Assembly: GCA_964342525.1 (NCBI GenBank)
Contig: CAYFGQ010000008.1
Coordinates: 19,300 to 83,299, forward strand
Length of the DNA stretch: 64,000 nucleotides
Direction: 5' to 3'
From: G963676205 sp964342525
Lineage (GTDB): Bacteria > Campylobacterota > Campylobacteria > Campylobacterales > Arcobacteraceae
The notes beneath the pieces were generated by a model. That model was not told the origin of the DNA and ran no database searches. It was given only the letters and a program-made list of their open reading frames with translations. Of the stretch, positions 25,569 to 35,205 are shown one piece after another. A program made the translations under genes and the position numbers. How positions within the stretch are numbered: the stretch's first letter is position 1; each line of letters opens with the position of its first letter.

Positions 25569-27566
25569 TTGGAAATATTAGGAAGAAAAAACTCTTATAC
25601 AAAAATCACAGCCAAAATTATGGGGCTAACACTAATCGTAACACTTTCATTTGCTTATTTTTATGGGGAGTATTTAAAATCCCAATCAATAGAAAAACTT
25701 TCAAAATCAGATGCACAACAAACAAGTAAACTTGTATTTGAATCTTTGTATTCTGCTATGGAGAAAGGTTGGACTAAAAAAGATTTAGAAAATATTGTAC
25801 ATAGATTAAACAACGTAAATAAAGATCTTAAGATAAATGTATATAGATCAGAAGTAGTAGTAAAAGATTTTGGTGAAATTCAAAACGATAAAGAGGTAAG
25901 AGAGTCGCATGAAAGTGTAAAAAAAGCTCTTAAAAATGAAGAGATACTAAATATAATCAAAGATCAAAATATAGATTATTATTATCCAATTATTGCCACT
26001 GAAAATTGTTTAAAATGTCACGTAAGTGCAAATGTAAATGATGTAATGGGTGTGATAAACATCCTATATCCTGTAGTTGATCTAAAGGTATCACTAAATG
26101 AGATGGTGAATTTTTTCATATATTTTCTTATAGTATTTACTGTAGTTTTATTTTTGATCTTATTTTTGGAGTTTGATAAGTACCTATTAAAGCCAATTAA
26201 AAACTTTGTAACTATGATTAATAGTATCTCTAAGAGTCATGATATCACAAAAAGAATAGAACTTATTGATGATGTGGAAGAGATAAGCTCCATGCAAGAA
26301 GTATTTAATGAGATGCTTGATTCCATTGAATTCCAGTTTTATAATGATCATCTTACAAAACTACCAAATAGAAGAAAACTAATTGAGATACTAGAGCGTA
26401 GAGAAACAAAAGTATTGATGATAGTAAATATAGATAAATTTCAAGAGATAAATGATCTATTTGGACATAATGAGGGTGATACTATACTTATAGAGTTTGC
26501 GGCATTTTTAAAAGGGAAATTACCTGAGGGAACAATGTTATTTAAACTTCATTCTGATGAATATGGGATATTATTTTCACAAGATTATGATATAGAGTAT
26601 TTTGAGAGTTTTACTTCTATGCTAATCGCTTCAATCACAAAAGCAAAATTTTATGTGGATAATGGAAAGAGTAATATTTTCCTAAACTGTACCATAGGTA
26701 TAGCCCATGGAAATTCACTGCTTCTTACAAATTCAGATATTGCTTTAAAGCAGGCTAAAAAAAGAAAAAAAGATTATCTTATCTATGATCCATCTATGCA
26801 AGTAGAACACCAATATGAACAAAATCTTCAGTGGACAAAAAAGATAAGAGATGCCATAAGAGATGATAAAATAGTTTGTTTATTCCAACCAATAGTGGAT
26901 TGTGAAACTCAAAAGATTGTAAAATATGAATCTTTAATAAGAATGGAAGATGAAAAGGGTGAGTATATCTCTCCTATGTACTTTTTAGACCTTGCAAAGA
27001 AAAATAAACTATACCATGAACTTACAAAAATAGTGATAGATAAAACTATCCAAGCCTTTGCAAGCTCAAAATATCAAGTATCTATAAATCTTTCTGTAGA
27101 TGATATTTTAAATACAGAGATAGTAGAACTTCTAAAAAAGAGACTAAAAGAGACAGGTATAGGATCAAGACTTGTATTTGAGATCATAGAGTCTGAGGGT
27201 ATAGAAAACTTTGAGAGTGTAATGGAGTTTATCGAAGATATCAAACAATATGGATGTAAAATATCTATAGATGACTTTGGTACAGGTTATTCAAATTTTG
27301 AGTATCTTATGAAGTTAAAAGTGGATTATATCAAGATAGATGCCTCTATGATAAAAAATATAGATGTAAATACAGAATCAGAAATGATCACGGAGACCAT
27401 AGTAGATTTTGCTAAAAAGTTTGGTATTAAAACTATTGCTGAATTTGTTTATTCAAAAAGTGTATATGAAAAGGTATTTGATCTTGGTGTAGATTATGCA
27501 CAAGGTTATTACTTTGGTAAACCTGAGCCTTTAGATAAAAAGAAGAAAATAAAAAAGAAAAAGTGA
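25569..27566 (+). CDS. Haem-binding sensor with degenerate GGDEF and intact EAL domains
   Basis: A 665-aa membrane sensor. A first helix (about 15-30) and a second near 175-200 enclose a periplasmic DUF3365-like domain with a c-type haem motif, CLKCH (residues 147-151). HAMP, GGDEF and EAL domains follow. The GGDEF signature is replaced by HSDEY, so cyclase activity is unlikely. The EAL domain keeps the expected acidic residues and lysine (ESLIRM, EIIESEGI, IDDFGTGYS, YIKID, AEFVYS), so it should be a c-di-GMP phosphodiesterase gated by redox or gas binding to haem. The start is TTG. Confidence 0.85.
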   Translation: MEILGRKNSYTKITAKIMGLTLIVTLSFAYFYGEYLKSQSIEKLSKSDAQQTSKLVFESLYSAMEKGWTKKDLENIVHRLNNVNKDLKINVYRSEVVVKDFGEIQNDKEVRESHESVKKALKNEEILNIIKDQNIDYYYPIIATENCLKCHVSANVNDVMGVINILYPVVDLKVSLNEMVNFFIYFLIVFTVVLFLILFLEFDKYLLKPIKNFVTMINSISKSHDITKRIELIDDVEEISSMQEVFNEMLDSIEFQFYNDHLTKLPNRRKLIEILERRETKVLMIVNIDKFQEINDLFGHNEGDTILIEFAAFLKGKLPEGTMLFKLHSDEYGILFSQDYDIEYFESFTSMLIASITKAKFYVDNGKSNIFLNCTIGIAHGNSLLLTNSDIALKQAKKRKKDYLIYDPSMQVEHQYEQNLQWTKKIRDAIRDDKIVCLFQPIVDCETQKIVKYESLIRMEDEKGEYISPMYFLDLAKKNKLYHELTKIVIDKTIQAFASSKYQVSINLSVDDILNTEIVELLKKRLKETGIGSRLVFEIIESEGIENFESVMEFIEDIKQYGCKISIDDFGTGYSNFEYLMKLKVDYIKIDASMIKNIDVNTESEMITETIVDFAKKFGIKTIAEFVYSKSVYEKVFDLGVDYAQGYYFGKPEPLDKKKKIKKKK

Positions 27567-27587
27567 TATAAGTTTAAAACTTATATC
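27565..27587. terminator. Convergent terminator between the haem-EAL and sulfotransferase genes
   Basis: GATATAAGTT-TAA-AACTTATATC is a perfect 10-bp inverted repeat that contains the stop region of both converging genes. It is AT-rich, so its strength is moderate. Confidence 0.5.
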
Positions 27588-28134
27588 CAAATTCTTCTAT
27601 ATCTTTATGACATATTTCTTCAATATGTTTAGCCATTTTGGGAGTATAATACTCTTGATATTTTTTATGATCTGTTCCATTAATATTAGGAATAGAATCT
27701 ATACTGATACCAAACTTTGAAAAAATATCTTTAAGGTCTTTTTCATAGTTTTCAAATTTTCCTATATAATCTATACATTTTTTTTTATCTTTGTAAATAT
27801 AATCATATTGACAAGGTCGAAAACTATGGATCTTGGCATTATTAAATTCTTCAAAATTTAATATGTAATCTTCAAAACTAAATTTTTTATCTTTTGCTAC
27901 ATCTTTTGTAAGAAGCTTATACCATGAAAGAACTCTATCCCAAGGGTTTCGAACAAAAGCAAATGTTTTATACTTATTTAAAATATCAAAATCCTCTAAT
28001 AAATTCACATGACCATGGAAAAATTCTTTTTCATAAGTTTTTAAAGATAATTTATGACACATTTCTCTTATGGACGTACCACCAGTTCTTTGTATATGTA
28101 TAAACATAAAATTATGGGAATCACAAACTAGCAA
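27574..28134 (-). CDS. Sulfotransferase family 2 domain protein
   Basis: A 186-aa protein with both PAPS-contact motifs of sulfotransferases: FIHIQRTGGTSIRE (5'-phosphosulfate loop, about residues 11-24) and FAFVRNPWDRVLSWYK (3'-phosphate site). Family-2 members often sulfate sugars or polysaccharides, so a surface-glycan substrate is plausible. It has no signal peptide and stands alone among unrelated genes, with no glycan-synthesis genes in the window. Confidence 0.75.
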   Translation of the reverse strand: MLVCDSHNFMFIHIQRTGGTSIREMCHKLSLKTYEKEFFHGHVNLLEDFDILNKYKTFAFVRNPWDRVLSWYKLLTKDVAKDKKFSFEDYILNFEEFNNAKIHSFRPCQYDYIYKDKKKCIDYIGKFENYEKDLKDIFSKFGISIDSIPNINGTDHKKYQEYYTPKMAKHIEEICHKDIEEFGYKF

Positions 28135-28215
28135 AAGATCTCCTAATTATTTTTATAGTTATTTTACTAAAGTAATCTAAAAATAAGGAAAAGTAGTAAT
28201 TATTTTTACTTTTAT

Positions 28216-28690
28216 TTAGGTTATGTTTTTATAAGCAAAGGTTCTAAAAGCTTTAAAGCCTAATTTATCCCAAGCTTGCTTAGCTACAAGGTTCTCAACT
28301 AGATATGAAAGTTCTATAGTTTGTATCCCTTTATCTTTTGCCCAAGATTCAATCCCTTTTAAAAGTATAGAAGCTATCTTTCTACCCCCTTTGTTTCTCA
28401 TCAACCCAACACATAGATATATAAGCAACTTTTTGTAATTTACTTGGAGGAAAAGAAGAATCTTGTATAGATGCACTTATCGCTCCTACAGCTTTACCCT
28501 CTATCTCATAAATAAGAGTTAGTGAGTTTTTATCAGCTAAGAGATTTTTTGCCATGTTAAGAGTAGATTCATCCACTTCGCTAGGTAAGTTATCTATATA
28601 GATATTTGAGCCTTGCTCTTTTAGATATAAAGAAAGATTTATTAGACACTCAGCTATATAGTTTGTGTCATTTGTATTTGCTTTTCTCAT
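28216..28690 (-). pseudogene. GNAT acetyltransferase split by a frameshift
   Basis: The first 102 codons (28690 downwards) give a normal GNAT N terminus reaching CWVDEKQRG, then a stop. The rest, RKIASILLKGIESWAKDKG...WDKLGFKAFRTF, continues in another frame to 28216. Removing one base from a run of five G (minus strand; 28385-28389) restores a single ~157-aa protein with the acetyl-CoA loop QRGRKIAS intact. It may be a real inactivating mutation, a slippage-prone tract or a sequencing error. Confidence 0.8.
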
Positions 28691-28737
28691 AGGGTAAGTA
28701 TAACATCATTAGATTAAAGAGAATAGAGTTTTTATTT

Positions 28738-29865
28738 TTAATTTAACTGCTTCTTTAACATCTTAGCAGCCATAGCATATCCACCATTTGAAGCATCTAC
28801 AAAGTGGATATGTTTTCCATGTCTCTCAAAGATAAGGCAGGTCATCAAAGATGAATCTGCCTTATGGATACCATAAAAAAGGTTTTGATCCTTATACTCT
28901 TTTTCTAGGTACTCTTCAAGCTCTTTTGTTTGGGTATAGTTTGTAGTAACTATCATACGAAGCATATCATCGAATTTTTCTGTATCGGTTGTAGATACAA
29001 TTCTATCTTTATAGTTTGCCCACTCATTTATTTTAAACTTCATTAAAAAATCACCGATACTATTTATCATTTTTATTTTAAATAAGATAAGCATTTTTAT
29101 AAAAGCATTTTGGGCATATATAGAAGCTTCAGTATTTAGACTTTTATCATCATAGGATAAGCTCAAGTTATCTTTTACAATAGGGTGTCTAGTGTAAGTA
29201 TCACCTAAGATATCTTCTAAGTTTTCAAGTATATTTTCATAGCTAGTATCATCATTTGCTTTTATAAGTATAGATAGGGTTTCATCCTTTGGACTAGGTA
29301 TCGCTTCCCATCTACACTCTAGTCCTTCAATATCCACTTCAAAATTATCATCTATCTTATCTTTTATCTCATACTTATCAGAATTTTTAAGTAAAAAATC
29401 ACAATACTCTAAACCACCACCTTTTATAATAGCTTGGGAATAATCCTTTGAGACTTTAAACTTAGTGATTAAAATCTCCTTTTGATCCCCATAAATATCT
29501 TTAATAGGAACTATACCTATCCGTAAATGTAAATCATAAGCATCCATAGAAATTTTTTGAATAGCCAAAAGAGCTTGTCTAGATCTATCAAAAAGGCTAG
29601 GAGGAATAAGTAAAAATGCTCCATCCCCACCAAAGATAAAAGGGATATCAATCTTTCTATCAATATTCAAAATAGATATAATAGTAAGAGCACCTATCAT
29701 ATTCACATCTTTATATTGACCATTTTCTATAGCCTTTGTAGAACCCTTCACATCAGATACTATCACATACCAATCATCAGGCAAGGCTTTGTATTGATCA
29801 TTTTTAGAGATATCTTTTAGATCATCAAACTCTTTTAGTTGGCTATAGAAATTGTTTGTGTTCAT
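28738..29865 (-). CDS. DUF3095 protein with cyclase-like fold
   Basis: A 375-aa protein of the DUF3095 family. The opening resembles class III nucleotide cyclases: VIVSDVKGSTKAIENGQYKDV (an acidic residue at the metal site) and later FIFGGDGAFLLIPP (second acidic position). It is probably a cyclase-fold enzyme, but family activity has not, to my knowledge, been settled. It has no membrane helices. It is divergent from the paired AAA ATPases; the triple palindrome between them could affect both directions. Confidence 0.7.
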   Translation of the reverse strand: MNTNNFYSQLKEFDDLKDISKNDQYKALPDDWYVIVSDVKGSTKAIENGQYKDVNMIGALTIISILNIDRKIDIPFIFGGDGAFLLIPPSLFDRSRQALLAIQKISMDAYDLHLRIGIVPIKDIYGDQKEILITKFKVSKDYSQAIIKGGGLEYCDFLLKNSDKYEIKDKIDDNFEVDIEGLECRWEAIPSPKDETLSILIKANDDTSYENILENLEDILGDTYTRHPIVKDNLSLSYDDKSLNTEASIYAQNAFIKMLILFKIKMINSIGDFLMKFKINEWANYKDRIVSTTDTEKFDDMLRMIVTTNYTQTKELEEYLEKEYKDQNLFYGIHKADSSLMTCLIFERHGKHIHFVDASNGGYAMAAKMLKKQLN

Positions 29866-29926
29866 GCCTTTCCTTTTGTGACGATATTTAATTTCTAATT
29901 GTATCAGAATCTTTATATTTTATATA

Positions 29927-30000
29927 TGACAAAATAAAATTTGTCAAAAGTATTGACAAAATATTTTTTGTCAGATATAATGACAAAATAAAATTTGTCA
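29927..30000 (+). promoter_or_regulatory. Triple palindromic operator of the AAA ATPase pair
   Basis: Three 20-bp palindromes of the form TGACAAA-N6-TTTGTCA start at 29927, 29954 and 29981, exactly 27 bp apart. The first and third are identical; the second differs only in the spacer. They overlap a consensus promoter, so a repressor binding cooperatively would shut it completely. Confidence 0.85.
29953..29981 (+). promoter_or_regulatory. Consensus sigma70 promoter of the AAA ATPase pair
   Basis: TTGACA (29953-29958), 17-bp spacer, TATAAT (29976-29981). Both boxes match consensus fully. The -35 lies in palindrome 2, and the last base of the -10 starts palindrome 3. A perfect promoter buried in operators implies a normally repressed, strongly inducible unit. 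Confidence 0.8.
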
Positions 30001-30012
30001 AAAGGAATATCT

Positions 30013-31173
30013 ATGAAAATTGTAGTAGGACAAGCTGTACATGGTGAGGATTTTTGGAAAAGAGAAGATGAACTTCTAGATATTTGGGATGCTATTGAGA
30101 GTGGAAGTCATATATTGATATCTGCACCAAGAAGAGTAGGGAAAACTTCTATTATGCACAATATCAAAGAGAATCCAAAATCTAACTTTATAGCGATATA
30201 TATAAATACAGAATCTGCAGATAGTGAAGTGGAATTTTGGCAAAAACTTTTTCATCATATGTTAGATGAAGAGTTTGTTAATAAACTAAAAGCTATAGCT
30301 AAAAACTTATGGCAAAAATTAAAAGGGATAAAGCTTAAAAAAATCACAGCAGCAGGTGTAGAGTTTGGTGATGGTGAAGTTCTTGATTATAAAGAAGCTT
30401 TTACAAGACTTATAGATGATCTTGATAGTGATAAGAAAATTATAATTATGATAGATGAGTTTGCTCAGACTATTGAAAATATCATTAAATATGAAGATGA
30501 AAAAAATGCAAATAAGCTTTTAAAGGTACATAGGGAGCTTAGACAAGATACAAAAATATCATCAAAAGTGGCTTTTATATACGCAGGCTCAATTGGACTT
30601 GAGAGTGTTGTAGCTAAGATGGGATCATCAAAACATATTAATGATCTTAATAGTATAAAAGTATCACAATTACATCCAAATGAAGCAAAAGAGTTTATAG
30701 AAAAACTTTGCTCAAATAATCAAATAGAGATAGCTGATAGTGAGATAGAATATATTATAGAAAAAATTGAGTGGCTTATCCCTTTTTATATTCAACTTAT
30801 ACTTCAAGAGTGTAAAAAACTATATAGAAAAGAGAAAAACATAACTAAAGAGTCAATAGATAGAGCTATAGAAAATTCCTTGGAACATAGAAATCATTTT
30901 GAGAGTTGGCAAGATAAATTGAAAAAAGCATTTTCTAATGAGACATATCTTTTCTCTAAAGAAGTTTTAAATCTAATAAGCGAAAATTTTACTTTAGATT
31001 TAAATGATATTATAAATATATCAGTAAAACATAAACTTAGTGAAGATGAGGCTAGAGAGACTTTACACTCTTTAGTATATGATGGGTATATAAACAATAA
31101 TGAGGATAGAAAAATATATAGATTTAATTCTCCAATTTTAAGAATGTGGTGGTATCAAAATGTTGCTAACTAG
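30013..31173 (+). CDS. AAA ATPase with C-terminal winged helix (archaeal ATPase-like), gene 1 of pair
   Basis: A 386-aa ATPase. Walker A is APRRVGKTS (residues 38-46) and Walker B IIIMIDEF (about 143-150); the sensor region contains FIYAGSIGLE. The C-terminal part (about 310-386) is a winged helix ending in FNSPILRMWWYQ, typical of the ATPase_2/COG1672-type family related to STAND proteins. The start is the ATG preceded by AAGGA; a longer TTG start is in frame but lies inside the operator. It overlaps the second ATPase gene by 14 bp. Function unknown. Confidence 0.75.
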   Translation: MKIVVGQAVHGEDFWKREDELLDIWDAIESGSHILISAPRRVGKTSIMHNIKENPKSNFIAIYINTESADSEVEFWQKLFHHMLDEEFVNKLKAIAKNLWQKLKGIKLKKITAAGVEFGDGEVLDYKEAFTRLIDDLDSDKKIIIMIDEFAQTIENIIKYEDEKNANKLLKVHRELRQDTKISSKVAFIYAGSIGLESVVAKMGSSKHINDLNSIKVSQLHPNEAKEFIEKLCSNNQIEIADSEIEYIIEKIEWLIPFYIQLILQECKKLYRKEKNITKESIDRAIENSLEHRNHFESWQDKLKKAFSNETYLFSKEVLNLISENFTLDLNDIINISVKHKLSEDEARETLHSLVYDGYINNNEDRKIYRFNSPILRMWWYQNVAN

Positions 31174-33103
31174 TTATGCTAGATTTAAATACACTCCTGA
31201 TGAGATGGATGAAAAAGAGTTTTTAGAGCGCTTTGTGGTTAGGCAAGATATATTTGAAGATATATATGATGATCTTAAAGCTACGGATTACTCTTTACCT
31301 TCTCAGCATTATATTATCATAGGTCAAAGAGGACAAGGTAAGACTACACTTCTTAGAAAGATATTTATAGAAGTACAAAATGATAAAGAACTCTCAAAAG
31401 TATTAGTTCCTATAAAGTTTGCAGAAGAACAGTATCAAATACGTTCACTTTGTAGACTTTGGGAAGAGGTGGCAGAGTATTTACAAACTATGCATGAAGA
31501 TATATTTAGTGATATTCTTGATAATATGGAGGAACATTTTGAAGATGATGACTATGATTTTAAGTGTTTTTCTTATTTAGAAAAAGAGCTAAAGGCAAAA
31601 GATAAAAAAGCTTTAATCCTTGTAGATAATATAGATGAGCTTTTAGGAAAATTAAAAGAGAAAGAGCAAAGAAGACTAAGGGAGATCATGATAGAGTCTT
31701 CATCTTTTAGGATTATTGGTGGATCAACCAAAATGCTTGAGCAACACTTTGACTATGGCAAACCTTTTTATGAGTTTTTTAAAATAGTAAAACTCCAAGG
31801 ATTAAATAAAGAGGATAGTATAGAATTCCTAAGAGCTATAGGAAAAGGAGAACAAAAAGAAAAAATAGAGCTAATCATACAAAATGAGCCAGCTCGTATA
31901 GAAACCCTTAGACGTCTTACTGGTGGTGTACCAAGAACTTTAGTGATGCTTTTTGATATATTTTTAGATGATGGTGGAAATGCCTTTGAAGATTTACTAA
32001 AAATACTTGATGAAGCTACACCTTTATACAAACATAGGATGGATGATCTTCCACCAATGCTTCAAGATATAGTACATACCATAGCAATAAATTGGGATGG
32101 TATGTACACAAAAGAGATAGCAAAAAAGACAAGACTTTCAAGTAGAGAAACCTCTGCCCAACTAGGGCAACTAGAGAAAAAGTATGGAATTGTAGAATCT
32201 GAATCCGTTGGAAAAAATAAGATATATAAAATACATGAGAGGTTTTTTAATATTTGGTATCTTATGAGATTTGGAAGAAAAAAAGATAGGCAAAGAGTAG
32301 AGTGGCTTGTGAAGTTTTTAGTATCTTGGTGTACTCCAGAGGAACTTGAAAATAGAAGTAAAAAGTTAATTGAGCTTGTACGAGATGGGAAAGCAAGTGA
32401 ATCATATGCTTATTTTATGTGTGAGGCATTATCCTATGCTGGTGTAGATATGGAGTTAGAACATAAAATGAACGAAAGTGTTAGAAATTACCTTCATATT
32501 ATTAGTTCCAATTATTTAGCTGATATATCATCAAGTGATAAGAATCTAATTATAGAAGCAGATAAATTGTTTAAAATTGATGAATATGATATAGGATTAA
32601 AGAAACTAAAAAAGGTGAAAAATAAGTCTAAAAAACTTATTGATATTATTAATAGTACTATTAAAGCGGAAAAGCTACTAAATGATTTGATTGAATTAAT
32701 TTTAGAGGAAAAAGAAATTAATATTTTATCTCAGAGGTACAAATATAAGTTTGCGAGAAGTATTTTTCTTGTTATACGTGGTAATTACGAAATGGCAAAT
32801 TTACTTTTCTTAGAATTTGCAGATTATTGTATAGAAAATAATCTAACCTTATCAAATTTTAGATTTTATTTTATTTTTTTAATGGCTAATAAACAATATT
32901 ATATATTAAAAGAAATTTTAGAGTTAAAGAAATATAGGTTTAAAGATGAATATAAGCCAGTATGGTATGCTTTAATGCATTTAATGAAAGATGAATTTCC
33001 AGATGAAATAAAAAAAATGGGAGATGAATTAAGTGATAGTGTAGATGAAATACTTAAGCAAGTTATTAGTGTAAGTGAAAAAAAATCTAAACTAAAATTG
33101 TAG
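31160..33103 (+). CDS. AAA ATPase with winged helix and long helical C terminus, gene 2 of pair
   Basis: A 647-aa protein. Walker A is GQRGQGKTTLL (residues 55-65), Walker B KALILVDNIDELL (about 153-166), and IIGGSTKM is a sensor-1-type strand. A winged helix at about 310-370 holds MYTKEIAKKTRLSSRETSAQLG, a good DNA-binding helix-turn-helix. The last ~250 residues are helical and TPR-like. The STAND-like layout (NTPase, wHTH, repeat sensor) recalls signal-sensing or defence ATPases. The 14-bp overlap with gene 1 indicates a two-subunit system. The last third is more AT-rich than the rest. Confidence 0.75.
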   Translation: MLLTSYARFKYTPDEMDEKEFLERFVVRQDIFEDIYDDLKATDYSLPSQHYIIIGQRGQGKTTLLRKIFIEVQNDKELSKVLVPIKFAEEQYQIRSLCRLWEEVAEYLQTMHEDIFSDILDNMEEHFEDDDYDFKCFSYLEKELKAKDKKALILVDNIDELLGKLKEKEQRRLREIMIESSSFRIIGGSTKMLEQHFDYGKPFYEFFKIVKLQGLNKEDSIEFLRAIGKGEQKEKIELIIQNEPARIETLRRLTGGVPRTLVMLFDIFLDDGGNAFEDLLKILDEATPLYKHRMDDLPPMLQDIVHTIAINWDGMYTKEIAKKTRLSSRETSAQLGQLEKKYGIVESESVGKNKIYKIHERFFNIWYLMRFGRKKDRQRVEWLVKFLVSWCTPEELENRSKKLIELVRDGKASESYAYFMCEALSYAGVDMELEHKMNESVRNYLHIISSNYLADISSSDKNLIIEADKLFKIDEYDIGLKKLKKVKNKSKKLIDIINSTIKAEKLLNDLIELILEEKEINILSQRYKYKFARSIFLVIRGNYEMANLLFLEFADYCIENNLTLSNFRFYFIFLMANKQYYILKEILELKKYRFKDEYKPVWYALMHLMKDEFPDEIKKMGDELSDSVDEILKQVISVSEKKSKLKL

Positions 33104-33143
33104 AAATGGAAAAATATAGAGATTAAATTTAGACTATGTTTAG

Positions 33144-33172
33144 AAATAGGCGTATCTTTTTAACGCCTATTT
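33144..33172. terminator. Bidirectional terminator after the AAA ATPase pair
   Basis: A perfect 10-bp stem AAATAGGCGT / ACGCCTATTT with a 9-nt loop lies between converging genes. T-rich sequence follows on the plus strand and the flanking A residues serve the other direction. Confidence 0.75.
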
Positions 33173-33201
33173 TCAAAGTAAGATTTGAATTAGATTTAGT
33201 T

Positions 33202-35196
33202 TTACTCTTCTAGCCAGCTTGAAAGACTTCGTGGCTTACCTAAATAATACCCCTGCCCATAAGTGATACCAATCTTTCTAAGCTCATCCACATCTTCTTG
33301 AGTTTCAACAAACTCTGCAACAGTCTCTTGTCCTTTAAAGTCTGCAATCTCTTGGATATATTTGATCACTGCTTTATCTGTTGGGTCGGTGTGCATATCT
33401 TTTACGAAGCTTCCATCTACTTTTACCACATCAAATGGCATACTTTTTAGGTATTCAAATGATGCCATTCCTGTACCAAAGTCATCTAGGGCTAGGCCTA
33501 TTTGGTTTCCTTTTAGCCATGCTATAAATTCATTTGCAAGATTGAAGTTTCCTATGGCTGAGCTTTCTGTTACTTCTAGCTCTAGTTTTTCCCATGGGAA
33601 ATTAAAGTGAGCTATTGCTTCTTTTACTTTTGCTTGGAAGTCTGGGTTATTTAGACTTGATCCTGCTAGGTTTATATGTGCACTATGAAGTTTATCTATA
33701 TGTTTTTTATCTTTTGATACTGTCTCAAGGTATGTCCAAAGTACATGGGCATCAATATCTGCCATTAGTTGATATCTCTCAGCTGCTGGTAGGAAATCAC
33801 CCGGAGAGATAAAGTTATTGTCTTTGTCCCACATACGGATAAGGATCTCATATCCTATCTTATCACTATCTTCTTGTAGAGGTACAATATCTTGTGCAAA
33901 AAGTTCAAAACGTGATGGTCCACCATTTAGTGCTTCTTTTATCATTTTTGCAGTTTCTATTTCTATATTTACCCTTTTGATCTTTTCATCACTTGGATCA
34001 TAGATATGTGATTTTCCACGACCTTTTTGTTTTGCTGTATAAAGGGATGAAGTGGTTGCTTTTAGAAGCTCTTGCATTGTAAATTCGAATGGTTTAAAAT
34101 ATAAAAGTGAAATACAAGCAGATACACTATATGTTTCATTTTTGTGGGAAAATCTAAAGTCATGAAGTCTTTCAAGACTCTTTTCTAAGAACTCTTTTCC
34201 ATATTTTGCACTTGTATCTTTTAGAAGTACTGAAAATGTATCACCATCTATTCTTGCAAATACACTTTGTTTTGGAAGTATTGCTTGATAGTGTGTTACG
34301 ATCATTTTTAGAAGCTCATCTCCTGCTTGATATCCTGCTGAATCATTTACCATCTTAAATTGATCTAAATTGATTAAAAGATAGTTATATCCTTTTATAT
34401 TTTGATTGTCATTTTTTAAGGCTGAAAGCACTTCATTTTTCATATGGAAACGATTATAGATACCTGTAAGCTGATCATGATTTGCTTGGAAGTGAAGCTC
34501 TTTTGTAGAGTCTGCTATTTGCTCCATTTGGGCATTGAATCCATCAAATATCTCTTTGATCTCATTTTGAGAACTTGTACTTACTTTTATGATTTCATCA
34601 TTTGTTGGATCACTTTTTTTCATAGCATCAAGAAGTCTAAAAAATGGTCTAGTGTAACTTTTACTTAAAAACAATCCTAATATTATTCCAAAAAATAAAG
34701 CAAATGGGAAGATTGCTAAAATAGTATATGTGATCTGCTCTTCTTTTAGTTTAAAAGGTGTAAGATCCACATCAAGTATCACCTTACCAAATTCATATCC
34801 TTCAGCTATTAGAGTATTTTTTAAAAGAAGATTATCATCTGTAAATATAGGTGCTTCTTCTTTTATAGTTTTCTGGGCTTGAGTGATCATATCTACATTG
34901 TTAAATTGATAGATTGGTGTATTTGATTCGTTGTATACTATTACTCCAGTGATATTTTTAAAAGCAGATAATCTAAAAGTGATATCAGATAAGGCATCTG
35001 CATTTGGTGCAAGTAGATATTTTAAAAAGTCATTATTTAAAGAGCTACTAATAGCCTTAGCTTCTAAGACTGCATTTCTTTGATTCTCTTTTTTTTGAAT
35101 ATTGAGTATAAAAAAGAGGGTAGTGGCTTCCACAGCCACTACGATAAAGGACATAAATATGATAAGTTGTAGTTTTATACTAAATTTATTCCACAT
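33202..35196 (-). CDS. Membrane GGDEF(degenerate)-EAL protein
   Basis: A 664-aa protein with two membrane helices (about 8-28 and 155-180) around a small periplasmic sensor, then HAMP-like, GGDEF and EAL domains. The GGDEF signature reads IDGDTF, so it is unlikely to be a cyclase. The EAL domain keeps its key residues: YEILIRMW, INLAGSSL, LEVTESSAIGN, LALDDFGTGMASFEYL, VVKVDGSFV, AEFVET and YGQGYYLGKP. It should be a c-di-GMP phosphodiesterase. It follows the rhodanese gene on the same strand with a 9-bp gap, suggesting joint transcription. Confidence 0.85.
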   Translation of the reverse strand: MWNKFSIKLQLIIFMSFIVVAVEATTLFFILNIQKKENQRNAVLEAKAISSSLNNDFLKYLLAPNADALSDITFRLSAFKNITGVIVYNESNTPIYQFNNVDMITQAQKTIKEEAPIFTDDNLLLKNTLIAEGYEFGKVILDVDLTPFKLKEEQITYTILAIFPFALFFGIILGLFLSKSYTRPFFRLLDAMKKSDPTNDEIIKVSTSSQNEIKEIFDGFNAQMEQIADSTKELHFQANHDQLTGIYNRFHMKNEVLSALKNDNQNIKGYNYLLINLDQFKMVNDSAGYQAGDELLKMIVTHYQAILPKQSVFARIDGDTFSVLLKDTSAKYGKEFLEKSLERLHDFRFSHKNETYSVSACISLLYFKPFEFTMQELLKATTSSLYTAKQKGRGKSHIYDPSDEKIKRVNIEIETAKMIKEALNGGPSRFELFAQDIVPLQEDSDKIGYEILIRMWDKDNNFISPGDFLPAAERYQLMADIDAHVLWTYLETVSKDKKHIDKLHSAHINLAGSSLNNPDFQAKVKEAIAHFNFPWEKLELEVTESSAIGNFNLANEFIAWLKGNQIGLALDDFGTGMASFEYLKSMPFDVVKVDGSFVKDMHTDPTDKAVIKYIQEIADFKGQETVAEFVETQEDVDELRKIGITYGQGYYLGKPRSLSSWLEE

Positions 35197-35205
35197 GTTT
35201 AATCT

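Noticed and set aside
29995..30012. TTG start giving six more residues to the first AAA ATPase
   Set aside because: It lies inside the third operator palindrome, and the ATG at 30013 has a good AAGGA site at the right distance.
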